Assembly (NCBI GenBank): GCA_964417875.1
Contig: CAYQJU010000028.1
Location: 1-33,011 of the forward strand
Source: ZC4RG30 sp964417875
Lineage (GTDB): Bacteria > Pseudomonadota > Gammaproteobacteria > Steroidobacterales > Steroidobacteraceae
Reading direction: 5' to 3'
Length of the DNA: 33,011 nt
Part shown: positions 16,325-23,918 of the stretch, piece by piece
How the letters are laid out: every line of letters starts with the position of its first letter
Position numbering within the stretch: position 1 is the first letter of the stretch
Translations under genes and position numbers: made by a program
The notes under the pieces: model-generated
Database searches by the model: none
Told to the model about the DNA's origin: nothing
The model's input: the letters and a program-made list of their open reading frames with translations, nothing else

Positions 16325-17551
16325 TCAACCGCCCGCGTGCAGCGCCCACAGCTTGGAGATGCGCTCAGTGATCGCATTGTCGCTGTTCACCGCGCGGAAG
16401 GTCTTGGCCGCATCGGCCTTCTGCCCGGCCTTCAGCTGCGCCACGCCCAGCGTCATCTGCGCATCGGCGGCATTCTTCAGCCCGCCCTTGGCGATGCCGG
16501 CCTGCAACGACTGCACCGCATCGGCATGCTGGCCGTAGCTGAACTGCGCCATGCCCAGCGCCACCAGCACATCACCGGTGGCTGCCGCCCTGCCCTCGGC
16601 CTGCAGCTTGGCCAGCTCGCCGCGGTCGGCAGCAGCCTTCTCGCGGTTTGAATTCAGGTAACGCTGGGCGCGATCCTTCTCGGTGCCCTCGGCGAACACC
16701 TTGGACTGGTTCAGTCCGCTTTCCAGCGCCACGGCGGCCTCATTCGACAGGCCCAGCGACTGCGCGGCTTCGGCATAGGCCATGAAATCGGTCGCATGCT
16801 TCAGGTTGCCGGTGGAATCCATCAGGCGATAGAGCTGCACCTTCTGGCGCGGGTCGAGCCGCTCGCGCTTCACCTCGTAAAGCAGCGCCAGCCAGGTGTC
16901 GGCCGTCGGATGGTGGCGCACCAGCTTCTCGAGCGTGGCCTGCGCGGCCTCGGCATTGCCGGCCTTGTCATAGGAGGACTGCAGCAGCACCAGCTCATTG
17001 CGCTCGGGCTTGCGGCCGGCCTTCTCGGCCGCGGTGACGCGGTCGTTGAAGATCTTGATGGCTTCGCCATAGTTCTTCTGCTGGTAGTAGGCCTGGCCCA
17101 CCACCGTGTAGACATCGCCATCGGCCTGTCCGCTCTTGATCAGGTCGGTGCCATGCTTGATGGCCTGGGCGTAGTTGCGCTGCTGGAAATACGCCGACAG
17201 CAGTGCCTTGCGGAACTGGGCCTGCGCGGCCGGACCCGGCGAGAAGCCGGAATTGAGCATGCCCTCGAGGTGCTCGATGATGCCGGCGTTGTTCTTCTGC
17301 GCCTTGTCGACTTCGAGCAGGAAGTAATGCGCGGCGTAGATGTCGTCGGGCTTCTTCTGCTTCGACAGCGCTTCCTTCGCCTTGGCCTCGGCCTCCTGCC
17401 ACTTCTTGGCGGTCACCGCATTCTGCGCGGCGGTGAAGATCTCGCCCAGTGCCGGGGTGGTGGTCGGCGCGGCATTCTGCGCGCTCACGGTGAGATTGCC
17501 GGCAGCCAGGACTGCCGCCACGAGAACCGAACGGACGATCGTTTTCGTCAT
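16325..17551 (-). CDS. Exported tetratricopeptide-repeat protein of a TonB-ExbBD cluster
   Basis: This 408-residue protein has a signal peptide (MTKTIVRSVLVAAVLAAG, cleavage probably after VSA near residue 24), followed by helical TPR-like repeats over most of the length. Examples are A-K-K-W-Q-E-A-E-A-K-A-K-E-A, Q-Q-R-N-Y-A-Q-A-I-K-H-G and Y-Q-Q-K-N-Y-G-E-A-I-K-I-F. It is probably a periplasmic scaffold. ATG 17551 is chosen over the longer frame because GGAGAAG sits six bases upstream and a signal peptide follows. Comparable TPR proteins accompany TonB-ExbB-ExbD-ExbD sets in other gammaproteobacteria, so a role in TonB-dependent uptake is inferred from position. Confidence 0.85.
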   Translation of the reverse strand: MTKTIVRSVLVAAVLAAGNLTVSAQNAAPTTTPALGEIFTAAQNAVTAKKWQEAEAKAKEALSKQKKPDDIYAAHYFLLEVDKAQKNNAGIIEHLEGMLNSGFSPGPAAQAQFRKALLSAYFQQRNYAQAIKHGTDLIKSGQADGDVYTVVGQAYYQQKNYGEAIKIFNDRVTAAEKAGRKPERNELVLLQSSYDKAGNAEAAQATLEKLVRHHPTADTWLALLYEVKRERLDPRQKVQLYRLMDSTGNLKHATDFMAYAEAAQSLGLSNEAAVALESGLNQSKVFAEGTEKDRAQRYLNSNREKAAADRGELAKLQAEGRAAATGDVLVALGMAQFSYGQHADAVQSLQAGIAKGGLKNAADAQMTLGVAQLKAGQKADAAKTFRAVNSDNAITERISKLWALHAGG

Positions 17552-17686
17552 GTGTGACTTCTCCAACTGGCGGGCCCGGTTACGGCCCTTTCGCGTCTTG
17601 TACCACAATCCCGCTCCGGCCAGAGTCAGCGGAGGGGCCATGAGACAGTTCTGCCGCATAGCGGCTGAATAAGGCCTGAACGTCGG

Positions 17687-17705
17687 CGGGGGGCGACACC
17701 CCCCG
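17687..17705 (-). other. GC-rich hairpin after the second exbD
   Basis: A 7-bp stem (CGGGGGG with CCCCCCG, 5-nt loop) begins just past the exbD stop at 17710, inside the roughly 158-nt gap before the TPR gene. With no T-run it could be a partial terminator or an RNA-stability element lowering TPR expression relative to exbBD. Confidence 0.4.
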
Positions 17706-17709
17706 GCCA

Positions 17710-18135
17710 TTACTCCGCGAACTCGGCAACGTTCGTGAAGCCCATGCGGACCATGTTGGCACGCTGTGCGGCGGCCATCACATTGGCCACCACGTCGTAG
17801 AGCGCGAGGCCCGAGGGACGCATATGGATTTCAGGCTGCGGCTCTTTCAGCGACTCGCGCTCGAAAAACCTCTCGAGCTCTTCGATGGCGGGCACCACGT
17901 TGCCATTCACCACGACGGTGCCGTCGGGGTCGATCTCGATGTTGATGCGCTCGGGCTCGATCGGCGGCGCCACGGTCGTGGACGGTGGCGGCATCTCGAG
18001 TTTCACGCCGTGCGTCTGGGTGGGCAGCGTGATGATCAGCATCACCAGCAGCACCAGCATCACGTCGATCAGCGGCACCGTGTTGACGTCGCACATCGGC
18101 TCGTCGGCGCCGGCTTCTCCAACTTTAAAGGCCAT
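17710..18135 (-). CDS. exbD2: ExbD/TolR-family protein, second copy
   Basis: ExbD is the peptidoglycan-side partner of ExbB in the proton channel that energises TonB. The 141-residue product begins MAFKVGEAGADEP and has one transmembrane helix (about residues 22-40) opened by N-T-V-P-L-I-D-V-M-L-V. The Asp matches the proton-carrying Asp25 of E. coli ExbD. The periplasmic part has I-N-I-E-I-D-P-D-G and V-V-V-N-G-N-V-V-P. AGGAG lies about 10 nt before ATG 18135. It is 16 nt downstream of the first exbD and shares its MAFKVG opening, consistent with tandem duplication and divergence. Confidence 0.93.
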   Translation of the reverse strand: MAFKVGEAGADEPMCDVNTVPLIDVMLVLLVMLIITLPTQTHGVKLEMPPPSTTVAPPIEPERINIEIDPDGTVVVNGNVVPAIEELERFFERESLKEPQPEIHMRPSGLALYDVVANVMAAAQRANMVRMGFTNVAEFAE

Positions 18136-18151
18136 CTGGGAAGGACTCCTA

Positions 18152-18586
18152 TCAGAGCGCGTTCGCGCCCTTCGGCTCGGTCAGGAACGAGACTTCGATG
18201 ATGCCGGCGGTCTGGATGGTGTAGAGCGCGCGCGCCACATGCTCGTAGCGCGCATTGCGATCTGCCTTCATGTGCACCTTCGGCGGCAGCTGCCCATTGG
18301 CGCTGGCGGCGCGACTGCGGTTCGCCAGTGCCTCGAACAGGCCATCACGATCCACCGCCGCGTTGCCGACGTAGAGGTTGCCCTCCACGTCGACCGACAC
18401 GGGGATGTCTTCAGGCTGGGTCTGCTGCGCGATGTTGCGCGGCTCGGGCAGCTCGACCTTCACCGACGGCACGATCACCGGGATCGTGATCAGGAAGATG
18501 ATCAGCATCACCAGCATCACGTCGATGAGGGGGACCGTGTTGATCTCCGACATCTCCTGTTCGCCGCCGCCTACTTTGAAAGCCAT
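18152..18586 (-). CDS. exbD: ExbD/TolR-family protein, first copy
   Basis: This 144-residue ExbD begins MAFKVGGGEQEM and carries the conserved I-N-T-V-P-L-I-D-V-M-L-V helix with the channel Asp, then a periplasmic domain with S-V-D-V-E-G-N-L-Y-V and V-H-M-K-A-D. It lies 33 nt after exbB. AGAGGG upstream of ATG 18586 is a usable ribosome site. Two ExbD copies beside one ExbB are known from Xanthomonas-type TonB clusters, where the second copy has a separate role. Confidence 0.93.
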   Translation of the reverse strand: MAFKVGGGEQEMSEINTVPLIDVMLVMLIIFLITIPVIVPSVKVELPEPRNIAQQTQPEDIPVSVDVEGNLYVGNAAVDRDGLFEALANRSRAASANGQLPPKVHMKADRNARYEHVARALYTIQTAGIIEVSFLTEPKGANAL

Positions 18587-18619
18587 ATCGCTGCCCTCTG
18601 ACGTTGCGCTGGCGCGGCT

Positions 18620-19402
18620 TTACTTGCGGTTCAGCGCGGGTGCGGTGCCCGTGGCGCCCTGGCCGGCAACCGGCTTGGCCGTGCCTGTCGCGCCACCACC
18701 GGCCGGAACCGCCGGCTTCACGCCGCCGATCAGGTTGGCCTCGAGGTCGCCGGTGAAGTCACGCAGCGTCTCCTGGATGGTCTTGTTGCGCTTCAGCAGC
18801 ACGTTGTAGCAGATCACCGCCGGCACGGCGACGACCAGGCCCAGCGCGGTCATGATCAGCGCCTCACCCACGGGGCCGGCCACCTGGTCGATGGACGGCT
18901 GGCCCGACAGGCCGATCTTGATCAGCGCGTTCAGGATGCCGTACACGGTGCCGATCAGTCCGATGAAGGGCGCGGTGGAACCCACGGTGGCCAGGAACGA
19001 CAGTCCGCTGCTCAGCTTGCTGTTCATGCCCTCGACCGAGCGGCTCAGCGCCATGTCGAGCCATTCACGCATCGAGATGCGGTCGCCCAGGCGGCCCTCG
19101 TAATGGCCGGCGGCGCGGATGGCGCTCTCGGCGATGAAGCGGAAATCGTCATCCTTCGGCAGGCGGTCGGCACCTTCGCGGGCGGAACCGGCAGCCCAGA
19201 AGTTCTTCTCGACGTTGCGCGCCGACTTGCCGAGGCGGTACTGGTCCCAGAACTTGGTGAAGAAGATCCACCAGGTGCCCAGCGACATGATCAGAAGCAC
19301 TCCCAGAATGGTCCAGGAGATCATGTTTCCGTGTTCGATCAGTGCGCCGAAACCGTACGGGTTGCTGGCCGGATCGACTGCGGCCCCGACATCTTCGTTC
19401 AT
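18620..19402 (-). CDS. exbB: ExbB/TolQ/MotA-family proton channel protein
   Basis: ExbB is the multi-span core of the TonB energising complex. The 260-residue product has an N-terminal helix at about 28-48, the conserved channel region L-A-T-V-G-S-T-A-P-F-I-G-L-I-G-T-V-Y-G at about 137-155, and a third helix with A-L-I-M-T-A-L-G-L-V-V-A-V-P-A at about 181-195. The C-terminus adds a Gly/Ala/Thr/Pro-rich tail of about 30 residues of unknown role. GAGGAAAC lies just before ATG 19402. tonB lies 112 nt upstream and a strong hairpin separates them. Confidence 0.95.
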   Translation of the reverse strand: MNEDVGAAVDPASNPYGFGALIEHGNMISWTILGVLLIMSLGTWWIFFTKFWDQYRLGKSARNVEKNFWAAGSAREGADRLPKDDDFRFIAESAIRAAGHYEGRLGDRISMREWLDMALSRSVEGMNSKLSSGLSFLATVGSTAPFIGLIGTVYGILNALIKIGLSGQPSIDQVAGPVGEALIMTALGLVVAVPAVICYNVLLKRNKTIQETLRDFTGDLEANLIGGVKPAVPAGGGATGTAKPVAGQGATGTAPALNRK

Positions 19403-19461
19403 TGTTTCCTCGATTGCTGCTTAAGCGTCAACGTGCGTAAAACTCGATACCCACAACACAA

Positions 19462-19503
19462 CCGCGCCCGAAAAAGTGGTGCACACCACTGCTTCGGGCG
19501 CGG
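19462..19503 (-). other. Long two-part hairpin between tonB and exbB
   Basis: An outer 11-bp inverted repeat (CCGCGCCCGAA, 19462-19472, with TTCGGGCGCGG, 19493-19503) encloses an inner 6-7 bp one (AGTGGTG with CACCACT), separated by a 2x2 internal loop. It begins 11 nt after the tonB stop. Without a T-run it is more likely an RNA processing or stability element, or a partial terminator, that sets the ratio of tonB to exbBD transcript. Confidence 0.5.
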
Positions 19504-19514
19504 AATTCATCAAA

Positions 19515-20168
19515 TTATCGGTCGCTCTCACCCTTCAGGGAGAACCGCACCGGCAGCGTGGCGCAGTCTGCCTCGGGCTTGCCGTCGGCCGTACCCGGCC
19601 TCATGCGGATGCGTTGGGCCACGCGCAGCGCGGCATCGTCGAGACGGGAGTAGCCGGAGGTCTCTGCCACCTTGACCTGGCCGGTCTCGACACGGCCATT
19701 GGTTCCCCAGCAGATCTGCACGCGCACCACGCCCTCTTCCTGCAGGCTGCGGGAAGAGTTGGGGTAGTAGTCGTCGACGTTGGGCATGGAGGCAACCGCA
19801 GCGCGGGTGCGCACCACCGAACGGGTGACCTGCGGCGGCGGCGGCGGAGCCGGCGGCTGCACCTCGGTGGTGACCGGAGCCTGGATGGCAGTGGGCGGCG
19901 GCGGCGGCAGCTGGATGTCGACCAGCACCGGCGGCACCTGCACCGGCGGAAGTTCCATCTGGACTTCAGGCGGCGGCGGGGGCGGCTCTTCCGGCAGCAC
20001 CTCGTTGATGATCTCGGCCTTGATCGGCTGCGTGATCTGCTGGATCAGCTGCACGGCGAATCCGCTCTTCAGCGCGAGGATGAACAGCACGTGGAAGGCA
20101 ATCAGCAGAATCAGGAATGCGCCGCGGCGCGAAAACCAGTTGCCCTGTGTTTGTGTATATACGCCCAT
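19515..20168 (-). CDS. tonB: TonB-family energy transducer
   Basis: TonB passes the energy of the ExbBD channel to outer-membrane receptors. This 217-residue protein has one N-terminal anchor helix (about 15-35), a proline-rich periplasmic spacer with runs such as EEPPPPPPEV and PPPPPTA, and the C-terminal TonB domain with D-D-Y-Y-P-N-S-S, G-R-V-E-T-G-Q-V-K-V, S-G-Y-S-R-L-D-D-A-A-L and M-R-P-G-T. The domain contains two cysteines, in V-Q-I-C-W-G and E-A-D-C-A-T, which may form a disulfide; classical TonB has none there. It is the first gene of the tonB-exbB-exbD-exbD-TPR set. Confidence 0.93.
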   Translation of the reverse strand: MGVYTQTQGNWFSRRGAFLILLIAFHVLFILALKSGFAVQLIQQITQPIKAEIINEVLPEEPPPPPPEVQMELPPVQVPPVLVDIQLPPPPPTAIQAPVTTEVQPPAPPPPPQVTRSVVRTRAAVASMPNVDDYYPNSSRSLQEEGVVRVQICWGTNGRVETGQVKVAETSGYSRLDDAALRVAQRIRMRPGTADGKPEADCATLPVRFSLKGESDR

Positions 20169-20215
20169 GACCTCACCAGCCCTTAAGTCTGTGGACCTCC
20201 CCCAGGTCGCGCCGC

Positions 20216-20258
20216 AAGGTAACTACCTTCGCGCCGGCATGCAAGTATCCCTGCATGC
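20216..20258 (-). other. Two short inverted repeats in the tonB leader
   Basis: AAGGTA (20216-20221) pairs with TACCTT (20224-20229) across a 2-nt gap, and GCATGCA (20237-20243) pairs with TGCATGC (20252-20258) across an 8-nt loop. Both lie 48-90 nt upstream of the tonB ATG in the 204-nt gap between the ilvD stop (20373) and tonB. They could be operator half-sites or leader hairpins; no Fur-box match was seen. No clear promoter was found in the gap. Confidence 0.25.
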
Positions 20259-20372
20259 GCTTGATCGAACTGTAACGCCACTGACGAGAAATGCACAACC
20301 TCGCCGGGGAGTGATTTTTGCAGCGTAGCGCGGATGCAGTGCAATAGATGTGACAGTGCAGTTACGTGCCGG

Positions 20373-22058
20373 TTATTGCGTGACAGCACCGCGGCTTGCA
20401 CTTGACACCGTGCGCGCGTATTTGGCCAGCACACCGCGCGTCGCATAAGGCCGCGGGGCCCGCCATGCGCGGCTGCGGCGTTTGAGTTCCGCGGCGCTCA
20501 AGTCCACCTCGATGCGCCGCTTCACGGTGTCGATGGTGATGATATCCCCGTCCCTCAGCATCGCGACCGGGCCGCCCAGCGCGGCCTCCGGTGAGACGTG
20601 TCCTACAACGAATCCGTGGCTGCCGCCGGAGAACCGCCCGTCGGTGATCAGGGCCACCTTGTCGCCCAGTCCGCGGCCCATGATGGCGCCGGTGGGGCTG
20701 AGCATCTCGCGCATGCCGGGACCGCCCACCGGGCCCTCGCCGCGGATCACCACCACATCGCCCGCCTTCACCTTGCCGGCGAGGATGGCCGCGGTGGCGC
20801 GCTCCTCGCCTTCGAACACGCGCGCGGTGCCGCTGAAGGCAAGGCCCTCCTTGCCGGTGATCTTGGCCACCGCACCCTCGGGCGCAAGGTTGCCCTGCAG
20901 CACCACCAGATGGCTGTCCTTCTTGACCGGATCACTGAACGGTCGGATCACCGTCTGGCCGGCCGGATACGGCTTCACCTGCGCAAGGTTCTGCGCCACG
21001 GTGCGGCCGGTGACGGTCAGGCAGTCGCCGTGCAGCAGGCCGCGCGCGAGCAGTTCCTTCATCAGCGGCTGGATGCCGCCGATCGCGATCAGCTCGGACA
21101 TCAGGTGGCGGCCACTCGGCCGCACATCGGCCAGCACCGGCACGCGCCGGCCGACGCGCGCGAAATCCCGCAGCGTCAGCCGCACGCCGGCTTCGTGCGC
21201 AATGGCCAGCAGGTGCAGCACAGCGTTGGTGGATCCGGCCAGTGCGATCGACACCGTGATCGCATTCTCGAAGGCCTTGCGCGTGAGGATGTGGCGCGGC
21301 GTGATGCCCGCCTGCAGCAGTTTCACCACTGCCTCACCGGCGCGGCGGCAGTCCGCAAGCTTGATCTCACCGATGGCCTCCTGCGCCGAGGATCCGGGCA
21401 GCGACAGGCCCAGCGCCTCGATCGCCGAGGCCATGGTGTTGGCGGTGTACATGCCGCCGCAGCTGCCGGGACCTGGGATGGCAGTGCGTTCGACCTCGTG
21501 CAGCTGCGCATCGTCGATGCGGCCGCTGGCGCGCGCGCCCACTGCCTCGAACACCGACACGATGTCGGTGTGGCCCGCACCGGGACGGATGGTGCCGCCA
21601 TAGACGAACACCGACGGCCGGTCCAGCCGTGCCATCGCCATCGCGCAACCGGGGATGTTCTTGTCACAGCCACCGATGGCGACGAAGCCATCGAAGCCCT
21701 CGGCGCCAACCACGGTCTCGATCGAATCGGCGATCACCTCGCGCGACACCAGCGAGTAGCGCATGCCCGGCGAGCCCATCGAGATGCCATCGGATACGGT
21801 GATGGTGTTGAACAGCACGCCCTTGCCACCGGCGGCATCGGCGCCTGCCACCGCCTCTTCTGCGAGGCGGCCGATGTGCATGTTGCAGGGCGTGAGGTTG
21901 GCCCAGGTGGAGGCCACGCCTACCTGCGGGCGGGCGAAATCCGCGTCGGTGAATCCCACCGCGCGCAGCATCGCGCGCGCCGGTGCGTTCTTCAGGCCAT
22001 CCACCACCTGGCTTGAGTGCTGGCGGGGATCATGCGTGCTGCGCTTGCGGGTGCTCAT
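20373..22058 (-). CDS. ilvD: Dihydroxy-acid dehydratase
   Basis: IlvD dehydrates the dihydroxy acids made by IlvC to the 2-oxo acids of valine and isoleucine, in the cytoplasm, using an Fe-S cluster. The 561-residue product has three candidate cluster cysteines: T-P-C-N-M-H near 58, G-G-C-D-K-N-I-P-G-C near 131, and G-S-C-G-G-M-Y-T-A-N-T-M near 203. Other family motifs are D-G-I-S-M-G-S-P-G-M-R-Y-S-L and, near the C-terminus, T-D-G-R-F-S-G-G-S-H-G. The start ATG 22058 shares four bases with the end of a decayed MFS transporter gene, so ilvD was once translationally coupled to it. The next gene downstream on this strand is tonB. Confidence 0.97.
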   Translation of the reverse strand: MSTRKRSTHDPRQHSSQVVDGLKNAPARAMLRAVGFTDADFARPQVGVASTWANLTPCNMHIGRLAEEAVAGADAAGGKGVLFNTITVSDGISMGSPGMRYSLVSREVIADSIETVVGAEGFDGFVAIGGCDKNIPGCAMAMARLDRPSVFVYGGTIRPGAGHTDIVSVFEAVGARASGRIDDAQLHEVERTAIPGPGSCGGMYTANTMASAIEALGLSLPGSSAQEAIGEIKLADCRRAGEAVVKLLQAGITPRHILTRKAFENAITVSIALAGSTNAVLHLLAIAHEAGVRLTLRDFARVGRRVPVLADVRPSGRHLMSELIAIGGIQPLMKELLARGLLHGDCLTVTGRTVAQNLAQVKPYPAGQTVIRPFSDPVKKDSHLVVLQGNLAPEGAVAKITGKEGLAFSGTARVFEGEERATAAILAGKVKAGDVVVIRGEGPVGGPGMREMLSPTGAIMGRGLGDKVALITDGRFSGGSHGFVVGHVSPEAALGGPVAMLRDGDIITIDTVKRRIEVDLSAAELKRRSRAWRAPRPYATRGVLAKYARTVSSASRGAVTQ

Positions 22059-22419
22059 GGGCGCCGGTGTCCTGTAGGTTCGTGTTTCATGCGGGTGAAG
22101 CCGATGGCGCCGGTGAGGGTGAGTCCCAGGGGCAGCAGCAGCGCCAGGCGCCCTGCCCCCGGTGCCCGACGCTCCAGCAGCGTGTAGGCAATGGCACTCA
22201 GCGGTGGCGCGAGCAGGCCGCGCAGGCCGGTGAGCGTCACATTGACTCCCATATATTGCTGCACCTTGCCCAGTGAGGCGAAATCGTTGTGGCCGAGGTT
22301 CCAGCCGATGTGCGCCGACAGCACGTGGCGCCCTCGACCAGTCCCAGGGCGCAACCGGCCAGGGTCCAGGGGAGCAGTTCGCGGCGAGAGAGGGCGAGCG
22401 CGAGGTGGCCGGGATTCAT
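22055..22419 (-). pseudogene. MFS-transporter remnant with large internal deletion
   Basis: Two pieces of one membrane transporter lie in different frames. From ATG 22419 the frame gives MNPGHLALALSRRELL and then a membrane-like stretch to about 22324, typical of the start of certain MFS permeases, after which it runs out of phase to a stop at 22237. A shifted frame from about 22325 to 22055 gives H-I-G-W-N-L-G-H-N-D-F-A, then Y-M-G-V-N-V-T-L-T-G-L-R-G-L-L-A-P and a final hydrophobic helix, like the end of such a permease. The middle, on the order of 800 nt for a usual ~400-residue MFS protein, is missing. The remnant's start overlaps the aminopeptidase stop and its end overlaps the ilvD start, both as ATGA. 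The MFS assignment is from short segments. Confidence 0.75.
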
Positions 22420-23813
22420 GCGCCGAAGCGCGCGGCGATCAGCGCCGCCACGGCACGGATCCCCTGCGCTTCGGCGCCCGGCGGACGGCCGGGACGGTCG
22501 CGCGGGTTCCAGGCGTAGATGTCCAGGTGCAGCCAGCGTGCAGGATCGGTCACGAAGCGCCGCAGGAACAATGCCGCGGTGATGGAGCCTGCCATGCCGC
22601 CGGACGGTGCATTGTTCAGGTCTGCGATGCGGCTGCCGAGGTCATCCTCATAGCCATCCCACAGCGGCATGGGCCATAGCGGATCGGCGAGGCGCTCGCC
22701 TTCGCGCAGCAGTTGCTGCACCAGGGTGGCATCGCCGCCATAGACCGGTGGAAGTTCCGGGCCCAGCGCAACGCGCGCCGCGCCGGTGAGCGTGGCGAAG
22801 TCCACCAGCAGGTCCGGCTTCTCTTCGGCGGCCAGCGCCAGTGCATCGGCCAGCACCAGGCGTCCTTCTGCATCGGTGTTGGTGATCTCCACGCGCAGTC
22901 CCTTGCGCGACGGCCAGATGTCGCCGGGACGGAACGCGACGCCATCCACGGCGTTCTCCACCGCCGGCACCAGCACGCGCAGTTCCACCGGCACTTCCAT
23001 CTCGCGCAGCAGTTGCGCGGTGGCCATCGCGGCGGCGGCACCGCCCATGTCCTTCTTCATCAGCAGCATGCCGGCGGCGGGCTTGATGTCGAGTCCGCCG
23101 GTGTCGAAGCACACGCCCTTGCCCACCAGTGTCACGCGGCGCGCGCCGGGACGCGGGAAGGTCAGGTCGATCAGTCGTGGTGCGCGGGGTGATCCCTGCC
23201 CCACGGCTGCGATCAGCGGGAACTCGCGCTGCAAGGCCTCGCCTTCGACGACGTTGAGCTTTCCGCCGGTGCGCGCGGCCAGTGCGCGCGCTTCCTGCTC
23301 GAGCTCGGCGGGACCCAGCTCGTTGGGCGGCGTGTTGACCAGATCGCGCGCCCAGGCCGCAGCCGACGTGGCCGCTGCGACATAGTGCGGATCGACGCTG
23401 GCAGGGGTGTCGAGGCGCGGCCGGCGCGATGGCACTGCGCCTGCCGTGCGATAGCGCTGGAAACGGTAGCCGCCATAGGTCCAGCCCAGCGTGAAGGCCA
23501 GTGCGACGGGCTCGGCAGGCTCATCGGGCAATGCATAGCTGCCGGGTGGCAGGCGATCGGCAAGTCCCGCCGCAAGCCAGAACCACGCCATGGCTTCGCT
23601 GGGCGTCTGGCGCCCCAGGCCCACCACCACGCCAGTGGGCGCGCCATGGCCATCGGGCAGCAGCGCCCAGCGGCCGCGTTCCGGCTGGAAACCGGTGGCC
23701 GCAAGCCACGCGCGCGCAGGCGCCTTCTGCGCGTCGCGCCACGCGGCAAACTGCGACTCGGTGACACAGTGCAACGGCAGCGCCACGGCGCTGGCTTCGG
23801 CGGTCGGGGGCAT
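22416..23813 (-). CDS. M17-family leucyl aminopeptidase
   Basis: This cytoplasmic di-metal aminopeptidase has 465 residues. Its C-terminal catalytic domain shows V-G-K-G-V-C-F-D-T-G-G with a metal-binding Lys and Asp, then K-K-D-M-G-G-A, the signature N-T-D-A-E-G-R-L-V-L-A-D with catalytic Arg and metal ligands, and D-F-A-T-L-T-G-A-A-R. The N-terminal domain is variable, as usual. It begins at ATG 23813, divergent from ilvC with a 105-nt gap. Its TGA overlaps the start of the MFS remnant (ATGA), so it heads the aminopeptidase-MFS-ilvD chain. It is an M17 paralogue of PepA; which substrates it prefers is not visible. Confidence 0.92.
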   Translation of the reverse strand: MPPTAEASAVALPLHCVTESQFAAWRDAQKAPARAWLAATGFQPERGRWALLPDGHGAPTGVVVGLGRQTPSEAMAWFWLAAGLADRLPPGSYALPDEPAEPVALAFTLGWTYGGYRFQRYRTAGAVPSRRPRLDTPASVDPHYVAAATSAAAWARDLVNTPPNELGPAELEQEARALAARTGGKLNVVEGEALQREFPLIAAVGQGSPRAPRLIDLTFPRPGARRVTLVGKGVCFDTGGLDIKPAAGMLLMKKDMGGAAAAMATAQLLREMEVPVELRVLVPAVENAVDGVAFRPGDIWPSRKGLRVEITNTDAEGRLVLADALALAAEEKPDLLVDFATLTGAARVALGPELPPVYGGDATLVQQLLREGERLADPLWPMPLWDGYEDDLGSRIADLNNAPSGGMAGSITAALFLRRFVTDPARWLHLDIYAWNPRDRPGRPPGAEAQGIRAVAALIAARFGA

Positions 23814-23870
23814 GAGCCGGATTCTAGTTCATCCGCATCGCTGACAAGTCAGCAATTGAGCGAATCGCGT

Positions 23871-23876
23871 TATACT
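23871..23876 (+). promoter_or_regulatory. Candidate -10 element for the ilvC-leuB operon
   Basis: TATACT lies 43 nt before the ilvC start. No strong -35 stands at 16-18 nt; CTGACA at 23841 is too far away. The resulting leader would be only about 35 nt, too short for a classic leucine/valine attenuator, and no leader peptide rich in Leu, Val or Ile codons is seen. Confidence 0.4.
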
Positions 23877-23918
23877 GACGAACCCTGTTTTCATTTTTCC
23901 AATTCAACGGAGCTAGCA

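Noticed and set aside
20598..22016. A long plus-strand open frame opposite ilvD.
   Set aside because: Its translation is His/Gln/Arg-rich and unrecognisable, whereas ilvD on the minus strand is complete.
23877..23918. Transcription attenuator or leader peptide before ilvC.
   Set aside because: The space after the candidate -10 is about 40 nt and holds no run of Leu, Val or Ile codons and no terminator/antiterminator pair.
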